Positions 19,216-28,163 of a stretch of DNA of 64,000 bases are shown in pieces. The number at the start of each line of letters is the position of its first letter. Within the stretch, counting starts at the first letter, position 1. Made by a program: the position numbers and the translations under genes. Below the pieces are notes generated by a model. The model was not told the origin of the DNA. It saw nothing but the letters and a program-made list of their open reading frames with translations, and did no database searches. The DNA lies in contig CATOTG010000001.1 in the NCBI GenBank assembly GCA_951813015.1, positions 551,738 through 615,737 on the forward strand. The letters run 5' to 3'. The stretch is from an uncultured Thermoanaerobaculia bacterium. GTDB lineage: Bacteria > Acidobacteriota > Thermoanaerobaculia > Multivoradales > Multivoraceae.

Positions 19216-19530
19216 TCCGCTGCCGGCTCAAGCTCAACTCACCCTCCCCGCGATCGATCATCCGCAGGCGCTCGGCCCGGCTCAGTGCCCGAGCCCCCTG
19301 GACAAGAAATCCCGCTCGACCGTCAACTCCCCGATCTTCGCGTGCAGGTCCCTGATCTCCTCCTCGTGGCCCCGCCGCCGCTCCGGCCCGGCCGAAAAGG
19401 TCTCCTCCTCGCGCAAAGGCGCTGGGCGGCACTCGTGCTTGACGGATCCCCAACAGGGGCCAATAATGAGCGGGCCTGCAGATGACCGCAGGCAGCGATG
19501 CGACGACCGAGGAGACCACACGATGAGCCG
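19216..19530 (-). mobile_element. IS3-family transposase remnant (orfA 3' end and orfB 5' end)
   Basis: On the minus strand EEEIRDLHAKIGELTVERDF, followed by LSRGLGH and a stop, is the classic C-terminus of IS3-family OrfA. In the next frame ALSRAERLRMIDRGEGELSL is the usual N-terminus of OrfB. The frame relationship is that of programmed frameshifting in this family. OrfB is cut at 19215, exactly where long repeat copy A begins. No inverted repeats can be seen. Confidence 0.7.
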
Positions 19531-19943
19531 TCGTGAAATGACGGCGCGGCGGAACGCGTCCGCCACAGTCGCGCGGCCGACAAAGCGGTCGTGGGCCGGC
19601 AAGAAGGCGGAGCGCGAACAGGAGTTCCTGCTCGGATTGAGGACGCGACGCCGGAGCTGATCGCGAAGGCGCTGTTTGCGGCTACGACTGCTTCACGGAA
19701 GAGACGCCAAAACAGTAGAACCGACACTAGAGAACAGAGGCCAGAGGTGGACGGAACGCCAGATGAGCGCAGACCGCCCGTTCGGGCCTTGCATGAGCGC
19801 CACGGCGCCAGATAGCGTAGAGAGCATCACAGCCTGCCCCTAGGGTGCTTATGCGCGCGGCCAAACGGCCCGAACGAGCCCTTTCACCCCATCGTCTGGC
19901 TGCCAGTCTAGGACCTACTCACAAACAAGGGGAGCGCTGTTGC
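19531..19943. other. Gene-poor stretch before the three-gene cassette
   Basis: A 45-codon plus-strand ORF from 19523 (SRREMTARRNASATVARPTK, very basic) is the only reading and has weak support. The remainder (19661-19943) shows nothing recognisable apart from lower GC than the core genes. The promoter of the downstream cassette should lie here. Confidence 0.3.
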
Positions 19944-20237
19944 ATGACAGAACGGCAAATTGTTCCGCTGGTTGCCAAGTGGCCCGACGATGAGCGGGAT
20001 ATTCCGGTTGAGCCCATAAACGCGATCGCGGTTCAGGGAATCGGCGTGGGCTTTGTGCTGACTGTCGGACAGGCAACACCGCCAGCGAAGCTCACGGGGA
20101 TCGCGCAGGAGGAAGCCGCGAAGTTCGTCAATGAGAATCCAATCGAGATTTCGAGCCTGCGTAAGTTCTTGCTGGTGCCATCCGTTGCGGAGGACCTGAT
20201 TTCGGCGCTGAAGAAGGCCATGGAGGTCGGCCCATGA
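19944..20237 (+). CDS. Unknown protein, first gene of a three-gene cassette (possibly DUF3467-like)
   Basis: 97 residues from ATG 19944, with GGGGAGC about 9 bases upstream. Reads TERQIVPLVAKWPDDERDIP, then INAIAVQGIGVGFVLTVGQATPP, ending VPSVAEDLISALKKAMEVG. A beta-rich middle and a terminal helix are vaguely like DUF3467 proteins; this is a weak guess. There is no signal peptide or membrane segment. The stop overlaps the next ATG (ATGA), so it is coupled to the gene at 20234. Lower GC than the flanks suggests transfer. Confidence 0.65.
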   Translation: MTERQIVPLVAKWPDDERDIPVEPINAIAVQGIGVGFVLTVGQATPPAKLTGIAQEEAAKFVNENPIEISSLRKFLLVPSVAEDLISALKKAMEVGP

Positions 20238-20770
20238 ATCTCGCTTTGGACTCCAGCTACCAAACCTTCGCTGTCACGATTCCGAAGCTGAAGCGTCAAG
20301 GCTTCTGGAGTCGGCCCCCTCGCCCATTTCGATGGAGTGCCTTGATACGAGCTGTAACACCGCCGCTCTTCAACATGAGCCTCGACTCGAACCGCTTCCG
20401 GATCGACGCACTCCGTCTAATTGGGCGCGAGCGAGTTGCCTCCCGGCTGCTGGTTCTAGACACACTGAACTTTGACGACGATCCAGAGGATGTTCGGCTG
20501 GATCCGCACGCCCTCTCCTCGTTGTTGCTCTTGTTGTGCAACCGCCAAGGAACCCAAGTAACCGATCCAGCTCTGACATCCGTTCGGGGCGAGATTTGGG
20601 CGCAATGGGAGACCAGAGAGTTCAGGACGTACATCCTGTTCAAGGCAGACGGCACAGTGGACTATGGGCAAACGAGAAAGATGGATGGCACTTTGGGTGG
20701 GTGCGGCACGAGTGTGCCGCTCGATGACGCCCTCAGTTCTATGAGGTCGTTCTTGCATGAAGAAGGGTGA
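20234..20770 (+). CDS. Unknown protein, second gene of the cassette
   Basis: 178 residues with no recognised family. The first third is basic and aromatic (KRQGFWSRPPRPFRWSALIR), the middle helical (LALDSSYQ... later DPHALSSLLLLLCNRQGTQV). The last third has alternating strands (EFRTYILFKADGTVDYGQTR) and a Gly/Cys segment GGCGTSVPLDD. Predicted soluble. It overlaps the previous gene by 4 bp and the next by 14 bp, so the three are translated as a unit. Confidence 0.65.
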   Translation: MNLALDSSYQTFAVTIPKLKRQGFWSRPPRPFRWSALIRAVTPPLFNMSLDSNRFRIDALRLIGRERVASRLLVLDTLNFDDDPEDVRLDPHALSSLLLLLCNRQGTQVTDPALTSVRGEIWAQWETREFRTYILFKADGTVDYGQTRKMDGTLGGCGTSVPLDDALSSMRSFLHEEG

Positions 20771-21152
20771 CCCGCTGCCCGACTCAGATCACGTCGTACG
20801 GCACATACCCTTCAAGCAGATAGACCCAGACAGCGGTCTTCCCTCTGGTGCGGCGTTCCTTGATCCAGAGCTCTCCGTGAGCTGGTTGGAGCGCTTCCGC
20901 CACACTGACGACGCCTTGAACGAGGTGCGCAGGTGTATGTCTAGGGCCCGGAAGCTCGGTGGCCTCAGCCGCTTGGCCGTTCTTCGCGTTACGGAGATCA
21001 GAGCCAAAGTTACATCCGCGCAGATTATCTACGACGCGCGCAAGCATTGCTGCCACACCACCATCACAATCGGCCACGGAGAGATCTACTACGGCGACCT
21101 TCTAGCCGACCTTGTCACCGAAGCGGACATGCATGCGGCTGTTCCAAACTGA
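20757..21152 (+). CDS. Unknown protein, third gene of the cassette
   Basis: 131 residues: KKGDPLPDSDHVVRHIPFKQ, then LPSGAAFLDPELSVSWLERF, then GLSRLAVLRVTEIRAKVTSA and HTTITIGHGEIYYGDLLADL. The 'HVVRH...SVSWLE' layout recalls an uncharacterised family often found beside other small accessory genes, but no function is known to me. A His/Cys cluster (KHCCHTTITIGH) could bind metal or be catalytic. It ends 10 bp before the ISL3 insertion. Confidence 0.6.
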   Translation: MKKGDPLPDSDHVVRHIPFKQIDPDSGLPSGAAFLDPELSVSWLERFRHTDDALNEVRRCMSRARKLGGLSRLAVLRVTEIRAKVTSAQIIYDARKHCCHTTITIGHGEIYYGDLLADLVTEADMHAAVPN

Positions 21153-21154
21153 GG

Positions 21155-21162
21155 CACTTAGG
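21155..21162 (+). repeat. Left target-site duplication of the ISL3 element
   Basis: CACTTAGG, repeated exactly at 22669-22676 on the other side of the element. Confidence 0.85.
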
Positions 21163-22668
21163 GCCTCTTCCGAATTGCGAGTGGGTAGGGTGACTTTGCC
21201 GTCAGGAGCTCCGCAGTAGCAGCCGTCGGCCTGCGGAAACTGCGGATTCTGCGGAAAACGAGTCGGTCGCGAGCACTGGTGGTATCGGCCGAAGTGGCGG
21301 TGCGCGTTGACTTTCCGGTCGCCGAGCCGCGCCTGAGCGGCGGGCAACGGGTCCACGATTCGGCGTCTGTGGGCAAGACTTGTTCCCTTTGAGCAACGAC
21401 GGGAGGGAGACGAGATGCAGGAGGGGTTGTTCGCGAAGGCGTTGGGGATTGCGGAGCCGTGGTTCGTTGCGGGGCTGGACTGCGATGAGGCGGAGCGCCG
21501 GCTCACGATACGCCTCGACTTCAGGCGCGGTACCCGGTTCTCCCGCGAGGGACACGACGGCGCCCATCCGGTTCACGACACCCAGATCAAGCGGTACCGC
21601 CATCTCAACTTCTTCCAGCACGAGTGCCTGCTCGAGGCGCGGGTGCCGCGGGTGCGTCTTCCCGACGACCGGGTGGCGCTGGTCAAGCCTCCCTGGGCGG
21701 GCCGCCTGTCGGGCTTCACGCTCCTGTTCGAGGCCCTGATCCTCACCTTTGTGCCGCGAGATGCCCTTCGCCGCCGCGGCCCGCCTGACCGGCGTCTCGT
21801 GGCATCGGGTGCGCGCAATCTGCGCCCGCTACGTCGACATGGCGCTCCACCAGGACGACCTCTCCGGGCTGCGCCACGTAGCCATCGACGAGACCTCCCG
21901 CGCCAGGGGCCAGAACTACGTCACCGCCGTCGCGGACACCGAACGCCGGCGCCTCGTCTTCCTGGCCGAAGGCCGCAAGTCCGGCGCCGTCGGAGAGTTC
22001 GCCGACCATCTCAAGCAACACCGCGGTCATCCGGACTCGATCAGCCGGGCCACGATCGACATGTCGGCCGCCTTCATCAAGGGCGTCGCCGAACATCTCC
22101 CCAACGCCGAACTGACCCACGACAAGTTCCACGTCCTCGCGCTCGCCTCGAACGCAGTCGACAAGACCCGCCGCCTTGAACAGCGCCTCGACGCCTCGCT
22201 CAAGGGGCTGCGCTGGACCCTGCTCAAGAACCGGGACTCCCTGACAGCCGCCCAGCGAACCGACCTCGACGAACTCGTCGCTCAGGCCGTCAGCAAGCGC
22301 ACCGCCCCGCGCCTGGTTGTATCGCGAGCAACTCCGGGGAATCCTCAAGCGCAAGCAGATCAACGTCGTGATGAAGATGCTCCACCAGTGGTGCACGAAC
22401 GTGAACCGCTCCAAGGTTGAACCCATGAAGGCAGTCGCACGAACCATCCGGAAGCACCAGAAGGGCATCGCCGCCTGGGCACGGACCCGAGAAACCAACG
22501 GCTTCCTCGAAGCCCTCAACGGACTCTTCCAGGCCGCCAAACGCAAGGCCCGAGGCTACAAGCGATTCGACACCATCCGAATCGCCTTCTTCCTCCTCGC
22601 CGGAAAACTCGACTTCCACAAGATCAACCCTCACACCGCCTGAAACCCACTCGCATTTCGAAAGACCC
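21163..22668 (+). mobile_element. ISL3-family insertion sequence with terminal repeats and target-site duplication
   Basis: Inverted repeats of 23 bp lie at 21163-21185 and 22646-22668, matching at 19 positions and ending GCGAGTGGG inward. They are flanked by the 8-bp direct duplication CACTTAGG (21155-21162 and 22669-22676), as expected for ISL3. The 1,506-bp element carries one transposase, here in three frames. About 230 bp lie between the left end and the transposase start. The 3' insertion site is next to another transposase fragment. Confidence 0.9.
21415..22643 (+). pseudogene. ISL3-family transposase, two frame changes
   Basis: Together the frames give a typical ISL3 transposase. The N-terminal part has CDEAERRLTIRLDF and RVRLPDDRVALV. 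The DDE core has LRHVAIDETSRARGQNYVTA, TIDMSAAFIKGV and DKFHVLALASNAVD. The C-terminal part has TRETNGFLEALNGLFQAAKR and KARGYKRFDTIRIAFFLLAG. Frame changes are near 21750 and 22305. The element's ends are well preserved, so inactivation is recent or an assembly effect. Confidence 0.85.
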
Positions 22669-22689
22669 CACTTAGGCCACCAGATCCCG

Positions 22690-22975
22690 GTTACGCAGCC
22701 GCTTCCCCTCCCGGTCATCTTCATCAGATACGCTCGGATCGAGCCCTTGTCGCGTCGCGGCCGCGCGCGGTAAGGAACTTGACCAGCGTCTCGACGATGA
22801 ACAAGTAACGCCGAAAGGCGGTCGGAAAGCACAAAGTCCACCGCCTCGTTGCCCGACAGGAAACGGCGAACCTCCTCAAGTGTCTGATGTCCGTGGGTCT
22901 GGAGAGTCAAGATCATCCTCCGATGATCCCCGATCTTACCCGGCTCACGCTCACTTCTCGCTGGACAGCGCTCGG
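22690..22975 (-). mobile_element. Transposase N-terminal fragment, copy 1
   Basis: The minus strand encodes ILTLQTHGHQTLEEVRRFLS, then GNEAVDFVLSDR, then a frame change and RRDKGSIRAYLMKMTG. This is the N-terminus of an integrase-type transposase family (usually followed by TGLSRAQVTRLI, absent here). About 210 bp are closely similar to 24436-24665 in the same orientation. Confidence 0.6.
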
Positions 22976-23055
22976 GGTTGATCCGCCCGGAGGCCGTGAG
23001 TAGGGTTGTAAGAGCCGCTTCCGAGAAGATGATGAGAATGCGGGAAAGAGGCCAC

Positions 23056-24084
23056 ATGAAGTTGCTGTCCCTTGTGTTGTTTCTGGCGCTGTTCGCTGCC
23101 TTTTCGCCGTTGGCCGTCCAGGGAGACGAGAGGCCGCCCAAGCTTCTGTACGCCCATCCCGAACGCGATTCGGATGGGCCGTACTGGGTCGCTGCCTCCT
23201 ACGCTCTCGAGCCCGACGGCGCCGTTCACGGCGAAGAGCGCCTCGGCAGTACCTTGGCGAGCAGGTTGGCCGCCCGGATGAAGCGGCCACCGCCGGCAAC
23301 GATGAAGCCAGCATCTGAAGACGCGCCTCCAACGGAACTGGCTTGCGAGATCAGCCTTGAAGAGGCTGCTTCCATCCGCGAGCTATTCCGCCTCCCACGC
23401 CGCACCGTGTTTCCCCCCGGAGACTTCCGGGGCTGGACGGCGGCATCGGATGCCGTCGTTCTGGGGACGGTGACGGGCTTTGTTCCGGGATTCGACCAGG
23501 AAGGCCGGCCGCACACGCTCATCCTCCCGAAAGACACCGAGCACCTCTACCCGTCGCGCAAGTACCCGGGTTTCGTGAAGTACGCCATCCTTCCGTACGC
23601 CCGATTCGTTGCCGGATGCCGGGTCTTCTGCGCTCCTGACGCCACTCATCAGGAGTACTACCCGGAGTTCGGAGACCGCCTGCTGATCGCGGCGGATCTG
23701 CCCGCTGACAAGGACGGATTGGCGGTGACCGTGATGAGCATGAGCCGGGTAGTCCAGGTTGAAGCCAATGGCGGTCTGAGGACTTACGGACAGTCGGATT
23801 TCTACCCGGTGTCGTTCGCACCGGACTTTCCCGAGACATTGGAGGCGGCGAGAGGGCGGGCCTGGGATGTCTGGCGGGACGGTTTCGTGGACTTGGCAGA
23901 CATGCTGGACCATGAAGAGTTCACGAGGTTGTGGAGAGGCTTCAAGGGCGGAGCCGCCGAAGCCGTCCGTTCTGGTTGTTTCGTTTCCGGAGTTTTTCCC
24001 AGCCCCAATGGCTGGACATTGAGAACCTCCTGTTCTCCCCAGCCGGGAGAGATCGCGAACGACGAAGAAGCTCCTGAATCATGA
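23056..24084 (+). CDS. Exported protein of unknown function
   Basis: 342 residues from ATG 23056. It has a clear Sec signal peptide (KLLSLVLFLALFAAFSPLAV ending QGDE). Mature segments include PRRTVFPPGDFRGWTAASDA, VVLGTVTGFVPGFD and YAILPYARFVAGCRVFCAPD. No known domain is recognised. The stop overlaps the start of the next exported gene by 4 bp (ATGA). It lies between two similar transposase fragments, so it may be passenger DNA of a decayed mobile unit. Confidence 0.7.
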   Translation: MKLLSLVLFLALFAAFSPLAVQGDERPPKLLYAHPERDSDGPYWVAASYALEPDGAVHGEERLGSTLASRLAARMKRPPPATMKPASEDAPPTELACEISLEEAASIRELFRLPRRTVFPPGDFRGWTAASDAVVLGTVTGFVPGFDQEGRPHTLILPKDTEHLYPSRKYPGFVKYAILPYARFVAGCRVFCAPDATHQEYYPEFGDRLLIAADLPADKDGLAVTVMSMSRVVQVEANGGLRTYGQSDFYPVSFAPDFPETLEAARGRAWDVWRDGFVDLADMLDHEEFTRLWRGFKGGAAEAVRSGCFVSGVFPSPNGWTLRTSCSPQPGEIANDEEAPES

Positions 24085-24429
24085 AGCACCGCGGACTCGG
24101 TGCTTTCGTTCTTGCTGTCTCGTTCCTCGGGGCAAGCAGTGCATACGGACAAGCGAATTACACCCGCACGATTAGCAACTACAACGACGCGGCCTACTCG
24201 GAGAAGAGCATGTCTTTCCGCTGGTCCAGCGGCCAGGCACCGAGTTGGTTTGCCGGCGCTGTTGCTAAATGGTAACGCCTGCAGCGGCTCTCCTGCCTTG
24301 TCGGTGGGCACGAGCGGCATGAAGAACTGGACCGTCACGCAGTCATCGAACGTCCCGATCGGCGCTTGCGGGTATGCCGACCATCAGGGAAAGTACGGTC
24401 CCCCGAGGACCATCTACCTGGCTTCCCGA
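24081..24429 (+). pseudogene. Truncated exported protein
   Basis: It starts with a signal peptide (KHRGLGAFVLAVSFLGASSAYGQ) and ANYTRTISNYNDAAYSEKS. A stop at 24275 follows a frame change; the next frame continues GNACSGSPALSVGTSGMKNW and QSSNVPIGACGYADHQGKYG, then runs into the transposase fragment at 24436. The family is not recognised; the pattern resembles a secreted matrixin-like or adhesion protein, but that is speculative. Confidence 0.5.
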
Positions 24430-24435
24430 CGCCGG

Positions 24436-24665
24436 CTAAATCGGGCCCTTGTCGCGTCGAGCCAGCGAACGGTAGCGGAACTTGACCAGCGCCTTGACCA
24501 CGAACGCGTACGCCGCGTCGCGGTCCCAGAGTACGAAGTCCACCGACTCGTTGCCCGACAGGAACCGGCGTACATCCTCGAGTGTCCGATGTCCCCGTGT
24601 CTGGAGAGTCAAGATCATCCTCCGATGATCCCCGATCCCACCCGTTCGCGCTCACTTCTCCCTGG
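24436..24665 (-). mobile_element. Transposase N-terminal fragment, copy 2
   Basis: The minus strand from ATG 24618 reads ILTLQTRGHRTLEDVRRFLS, GNESVDFVLWDRDAAYAFVV, KALVKFRYRSLARRDKGPI and stop. It is the better-preserved copy of the fragment at 22.7-22.98 kb, same orientation; only the first 60 codons of the transposase remain. Confidence 0.65.
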
Positions 24666-24756
24666 ACAGCTCAGCCCTTGACACCGGGAGACCACTGGGC
24701 CATCCTACGCTAGTGGCCGAATCCTGCGCCCCTACTCTGACCGCATCCGCCCGCCC

Positions 24757-25947
24757 TTGACGAACGGGAGCCCAACACTCCTCGACCTCTTCAGCGGTGG
24801 TGGCGGCATTAGCCATGGGTTTGAGGCCGCAGGCTTTCGCGTGCTGGGCGGAGTGGACTTCGATGCGGACGCAGTCGAGACGTTCAGGCGGAATCACACG
24901 GCCGCGCGAGTCGTCTGTGCTGATCTGTCGACCCTTCGCCCCAACGACCTGGCCTCCGAGCTGGACTTGAAGGCTGGAACCATCGACTGCATGGTCGGTG
25001 GTCCACCATGCCAAGGTTTCTCGCGCAACCGGGCGTTCCGCCACCAGGGAGGCGAGTTCATCGACGACCCGCGAAACCACCTCTACAAGCGGTTCTTCGA
25101 TTTCGTGGATCACCTACGCCCCAAGACGGTGGTGATCGAGAACGTGCCCGAGATTCTCGTCAAGAACAAGGGGTTCTTCGGCACGACCGTCAAGGCGCGG
25201 TTTCACCGCCTCGGATACTCGGCTGAGTCGAAGGTTCTGAACGCGGCCCATTTCGGCGTCCCTCAGAGACGCCGTCGAGCGATCTTTCTGGCGGGACGTG
25301 ACAATGCACAACTTGACTTCCCCGAACCGACACACCGCCTCGGTCCTAGGCCGGGTCGCCGGACACCTCAGTCAAAGCTGATCCTCGAGCCAGAGCAAAC
25401 AGATCTCTATCCTGCTCTCGCGACAAGCCCGACTGTCTGGGATGCGATCGGGGATCTCCATGGTGCCTATGCCGAGACCCTAGACGGAGACAGTAGGTAC
25501 GCGAAGCCACCGCAGTCCGATTATCAAGTGTCAAGAAGGGCATCGGCGACGCGAGTCTCCAACCACTTTCCCTGGCCCCTGACGGAGCGCCAGCTCGCCC
25601 GTGTTCGACTGCTGCGGGAAGGAGAAGGGCACGCACACCTGCCCGATCATCTGCGGGTCAAGAACGGCTATGGGAGTGCCTACCGAAGGATGCAGGCAAA
25701 TGCTCAAGCACTGACACTCACGACATGGCTGTTCCATCCGGGATCGGGAATGTTCACGCATCCTAAGGACGACCGGATCGTGACGATTCGCGAGGCGGCA
25801 CGCCTTCAGTCATTTCAAGACAGCTTCGGGTTCACGGGTCGCTACCACTCGCAGTGTCGGCAACTCGGCAACTCGGTCGCTCCTCTGGTTGCCAGAGCCA
25901 TCGCCCTCTCAGTCCGGTCCGCCCTCGGCATCAAGCCGAACCAGTAG
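24757..25947 (+). CDS. DNA (cytosine-5-)-methyltransferase of a type II restriction-modification system
   Basis: 396 residues from TTG 24757. It transfers methyl from SAM to C5 of cytosine in a specific sequence. Motif I DLFSGGGGISHGFEAAGF, motif IV GGPPCQGFSRNR with the catalytic cysteine, motif VI VVIENVPE, motif VIII PQRRRRAIFLAG and C-terminal motifs IX-X (REAARLQSFQDSF, RQLGNSVAPLVARAIA) are all present. It is convergent with the putative restriction enzyme gene and overlaps it by 39 bp. The recognition sequence cannot be inferred. Confidence 0.95.
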   Translation: MTNGSPTLLDLFSGGGGISHGFEAAGFRVLGGVDFDADAVETFRRNHTAARVVCADLSTLRPNDLASELDLKAGTIDCMVGGPPCQGFSRNRAFRHQGGEFIDDPRNHLYKRFFDFVDHLRPKTVVIENVPEILVKNKGFFGTTVKARFHRLGYSAESKVLNAAHFGVPQRRRRAIFLAGRDNAQLDFPEPTHRLGPRPGRRTPQSKLILEPEQTDLYPALATSPTVWDAIGDLHGAYAETLDGDSRYAKPPQSDYQVSRRASATRVSNHFPWPLTERQLARVRLLREGEGHAHLPDHLRVKNGYGSAYRRMQANAQALTLTTWLFHPGSGMFTHPKDDRIVTIREAARLQSFQDSFGFTGRYHSQCRQLGNSVAPLVARAIALSVRSALGIKPNQ

Positions 25948-26670
25948 CTTCGACAACGTGTCCAAGGAAACGCGTTCACGCGGTTCAGGCAACCGAAACG
26001 TCAGTGAGTGTCGGTCGCCAGAACTTGGCCACCACGTCGATTCGCCACAGAAGTGAAGCTGGTTTTCGCCGCGCCCATGCCACGCGAACCACTTGTCTCC
26101 CGAATCGCTGAACCCATGCAGCGCACTGAGCTGCTCCTTGGCACCCGGCCTTCGCGTTTTCGACTTCGACCACTTCCATGTGAAGTCCCGTGGCTCAAAC
26201 AACGTCGGCTGTACGCGGCTGATAAGCCTGCGCTCAAAGTATGTGATGGTGCGGTCCTGGTGTGCAACTAGCCGCGCATACCCGATCTCTTCTAGGTCGT
26301 ACTTCTCGAGACTCTCGATCGCGTGAGCGTTGCAGAACTCCAAGATCCTGTCGCCTAGATCTTGGACACCCGTTGGCGTTTCTGACCGTCGCATGAGTTC
26401 CTGCTGGTTCTCCAACTTCGCGCGCTTCCAAGTGACCGGGGTCGTTGACCTGGTTGACTTCACCTGCCAACCGACATTCCGGCCCGATGAGATGACATCG
26501 ACGAAGTCGTATGTGCAGAGAGATTCGCCACCACGAACTTCTGCCAAAACGAACTCGGCCATGTTCCCGGGGATTGAGTAACCCGCGAAGGAGAGACGCA
26601 GATACGTGTAGAGGCGGTCGACGACGGCACGGAGGTCCTCCCGATTTGAGAAGATCGACAAGGAGTTCAT
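25909..26670 (-). CDS. Probable type II restriction endonuclease
   Basis: 253 residues with no strong family name. It carries a PD-(D/E)XK-like core AEFVLAEVRGGESLCTYDFV then DVISSGRNVGWQVKSTR, where D...(19)...QVK would be the metal-binding triad, with Q replacing the usual D/E. Its position, between a cytosine methyltransferase and a controller-type HTH gene, supports the role more than the motif does. It is probably coexpressed with the controller gene, whose stop overlaps this start by 4 bp, and would cut DNA unmethylated by the neighbour enzyme. Confidence 0.72.
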   Translation of the reverse strand: MNSLSIFSNREDLRAVVDRLYTYLRLSFAGYSIPGNMAEFVLAEVRGGESLCTYDFVDVISSGRNVGWQVKSTRSTTPVTWKRAKLENQQELMRRSETPTGVQDLGDRILEFCNAHAIESLEKYDLEEIGYARLVAHQDRTITYFERRLISRVQPTLFEPRDFTWKWSKSKTRRPGAKEQLSALHGFSDSGDKWFAWHGRGENQLHFCGESTWWPSSGDRHSLTFRLPEPRERVSLDTLSKLLVRLDAEGGPD

Positions 26671-26903
26671 TCCGAGAAGTAGTCGAGGCTCTTCCCGTAA
26701 AGGGAGGCCAGAACATTCAATTCGACTACATCTAGCCGACGCTCTCCGCTCTCAGACTTTGAGATGAACGACTGTGGCTTGCCTACTCGTTCCGCAACTG
26801 CTGATTGTGAGAATCCAGCGTCTTTGCGGGCTTGACGAAGGCGATGCGCCAAGGCCGCATACTCGGGGCCATGCTTTGACGGGATCTTGGTTTCGGCAGC
26901 CAC
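26667..26903 (-). CDS. XRE-type HTH controller protein of the restriction-modification system
   Basis: 78 residues: LAHRLRQARKDAGFSQSAVA, ERVGKPQSFISKSESGERRL, DVVELNVLASLYGKSLDYF. This is a Cro/C1-type helix-turn-helix. Such C proteins autoregulate and delay endonuclease expression until the host is methylated. It is the first gene of the C-R operon, overlapping the nuclease gene by 4 bp. Its operators should lie in 26904-27057; I see no unambiguous palindromic pair there. Confidence 0.85.
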   Translation of the reverse strand: MAAETKIPSKHGPEYAALAHRLRQARKDAGFSQSAVAERVGKPQSFISKSESGERRLDVVELNVLASLYGKSLDYFSE

Positions 26904-27057
26904 GGCTACCGTAAGCTAGCTGACGCTGCGCGGCAATCCGATTTCGGGATAGTCCGTGCTCTCAAGGAGGCTCTCGGAATCGTGTAAGGGCGTCCGGTGG
27001 TGACGTGTTGCCGGGAGGAGGCGGAACGGGACGGGGAGTGTCTGGGGTTGGGCGGCT

Positions 27058-28020
27058 TCAAAGCAGACCGGACGGTCGTTGGGGCTGAGTCGGAGGTCTG
27101 ATCGCCGTTGAAGGCCGGCGTCCTTGCGGCTCAGGCGGCAGCTCGAGCAGGTCTCGATGTCGGCGGGCGCAGAGCCACGCGAAGCGGCGCAGGTTGAAGA
27201 CCAGGTTCATCATTCCGATCTTGCAGCTTGCCCTGTCCAGGCCGACTTTCCTGACCAGCTTGCCGCCCACGCCCTCACTGGTGGCCGAAGACATGTTCAA
27301 CCCGTGCGCGCACCCTGGACTTTCTCCGGTTCGCTTTGATGGACCGAGGCGGCAACGGATGGTTCCGCTGCGCCTTGCGGTGAATCCGGCTGCGGAAACC
27401 GCCCTTGGTCAGCATCTCTTCGTGCTTCGCGCTCCGGTACGCGCTGTCGGCCCAAACGCCGCCGCTCGTGTTCCGCTCGTCGAGGACCTGCTCAAGGACC
27501 TTGCTGTCGTGACGGGCCGCATCCGTCACCTCGTATCTGCGAACCAGACCGTGGGCACGGTCCACACTGATGTGGTTCTTGTAGCCGTAGTGCGACACCC
27601 CGTGCTTCTTCGTCCAGCGGGCATCCACGTCCTTATGGCGACGCTTCCGTTCCGACCACGAGAATGGAACCTCGCCGGCTTTCACCTGCTTGTTTTCTTC
27701 GCGAATGTTGCGCTACGCGGCAGCCTTTACAATGCTTGCGTCAACCATCTGACTTTTCCGGGCACGGTATGCCCGTGACTCCATTTGCACCGTCAACTCG
27801 TCAAACAGGTCCTCAAACGCCCCGGCACGCTTCAGGCTTTTCCGAAAGCGCCAGATCGTCTTCGCGTCCGGCACCCGATCTTCCGGTCCCAGTCCCAGGA
27901 ACCACCTCACCTGGTCGAAGTTCAGGGCGTGCGAGTGCGTTTTCGGAGCGCGGGAGGTCGTTGGGCGTGCGTCCCGGGCGAGACGGAGTTGAAGCTCCTT
28001 CAATGCTCTGGATTGCCTTG
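27058..28020 (-). pseudogene. IS5-family transposase remnant
   Basis: Segments of an IS5-type DDE transposase in at least three frames: LNFDQVRWFLGLGPEDRVPD, AKTIWRFRKSLKRAGAFEDL and SQMVDASIVKAA; then HKDVDARWTKKHGVSHYGYK, VWADSAYRSAKHEEML and SRVRARVEHVFGHQ; then DRASCKIGMMNLVFNLRRFA. The N-terminal domain is missing. Terminal repeats were not found, so the element's limits are approximate. Confidence 0.8.
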
Positions 28021-28163
28021 TGTTTCGATCATCCGTCGTGATAGCTTCGTCGTCTTCGCGGGAGCTCCGAAGGGCCGGTTCGAGAGCCCCCGACACGACC
28101 CAATCCGACCGTCAGGTCGCAGCACGGATGGCAAGCCAATGATTGACAAACAAACAGACAGAC

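Noticed and set aside
26904..27057. C-box operator pair for the controller protein
   Set aside because: No convincing repeated palindrome could be seen; left unassigned.
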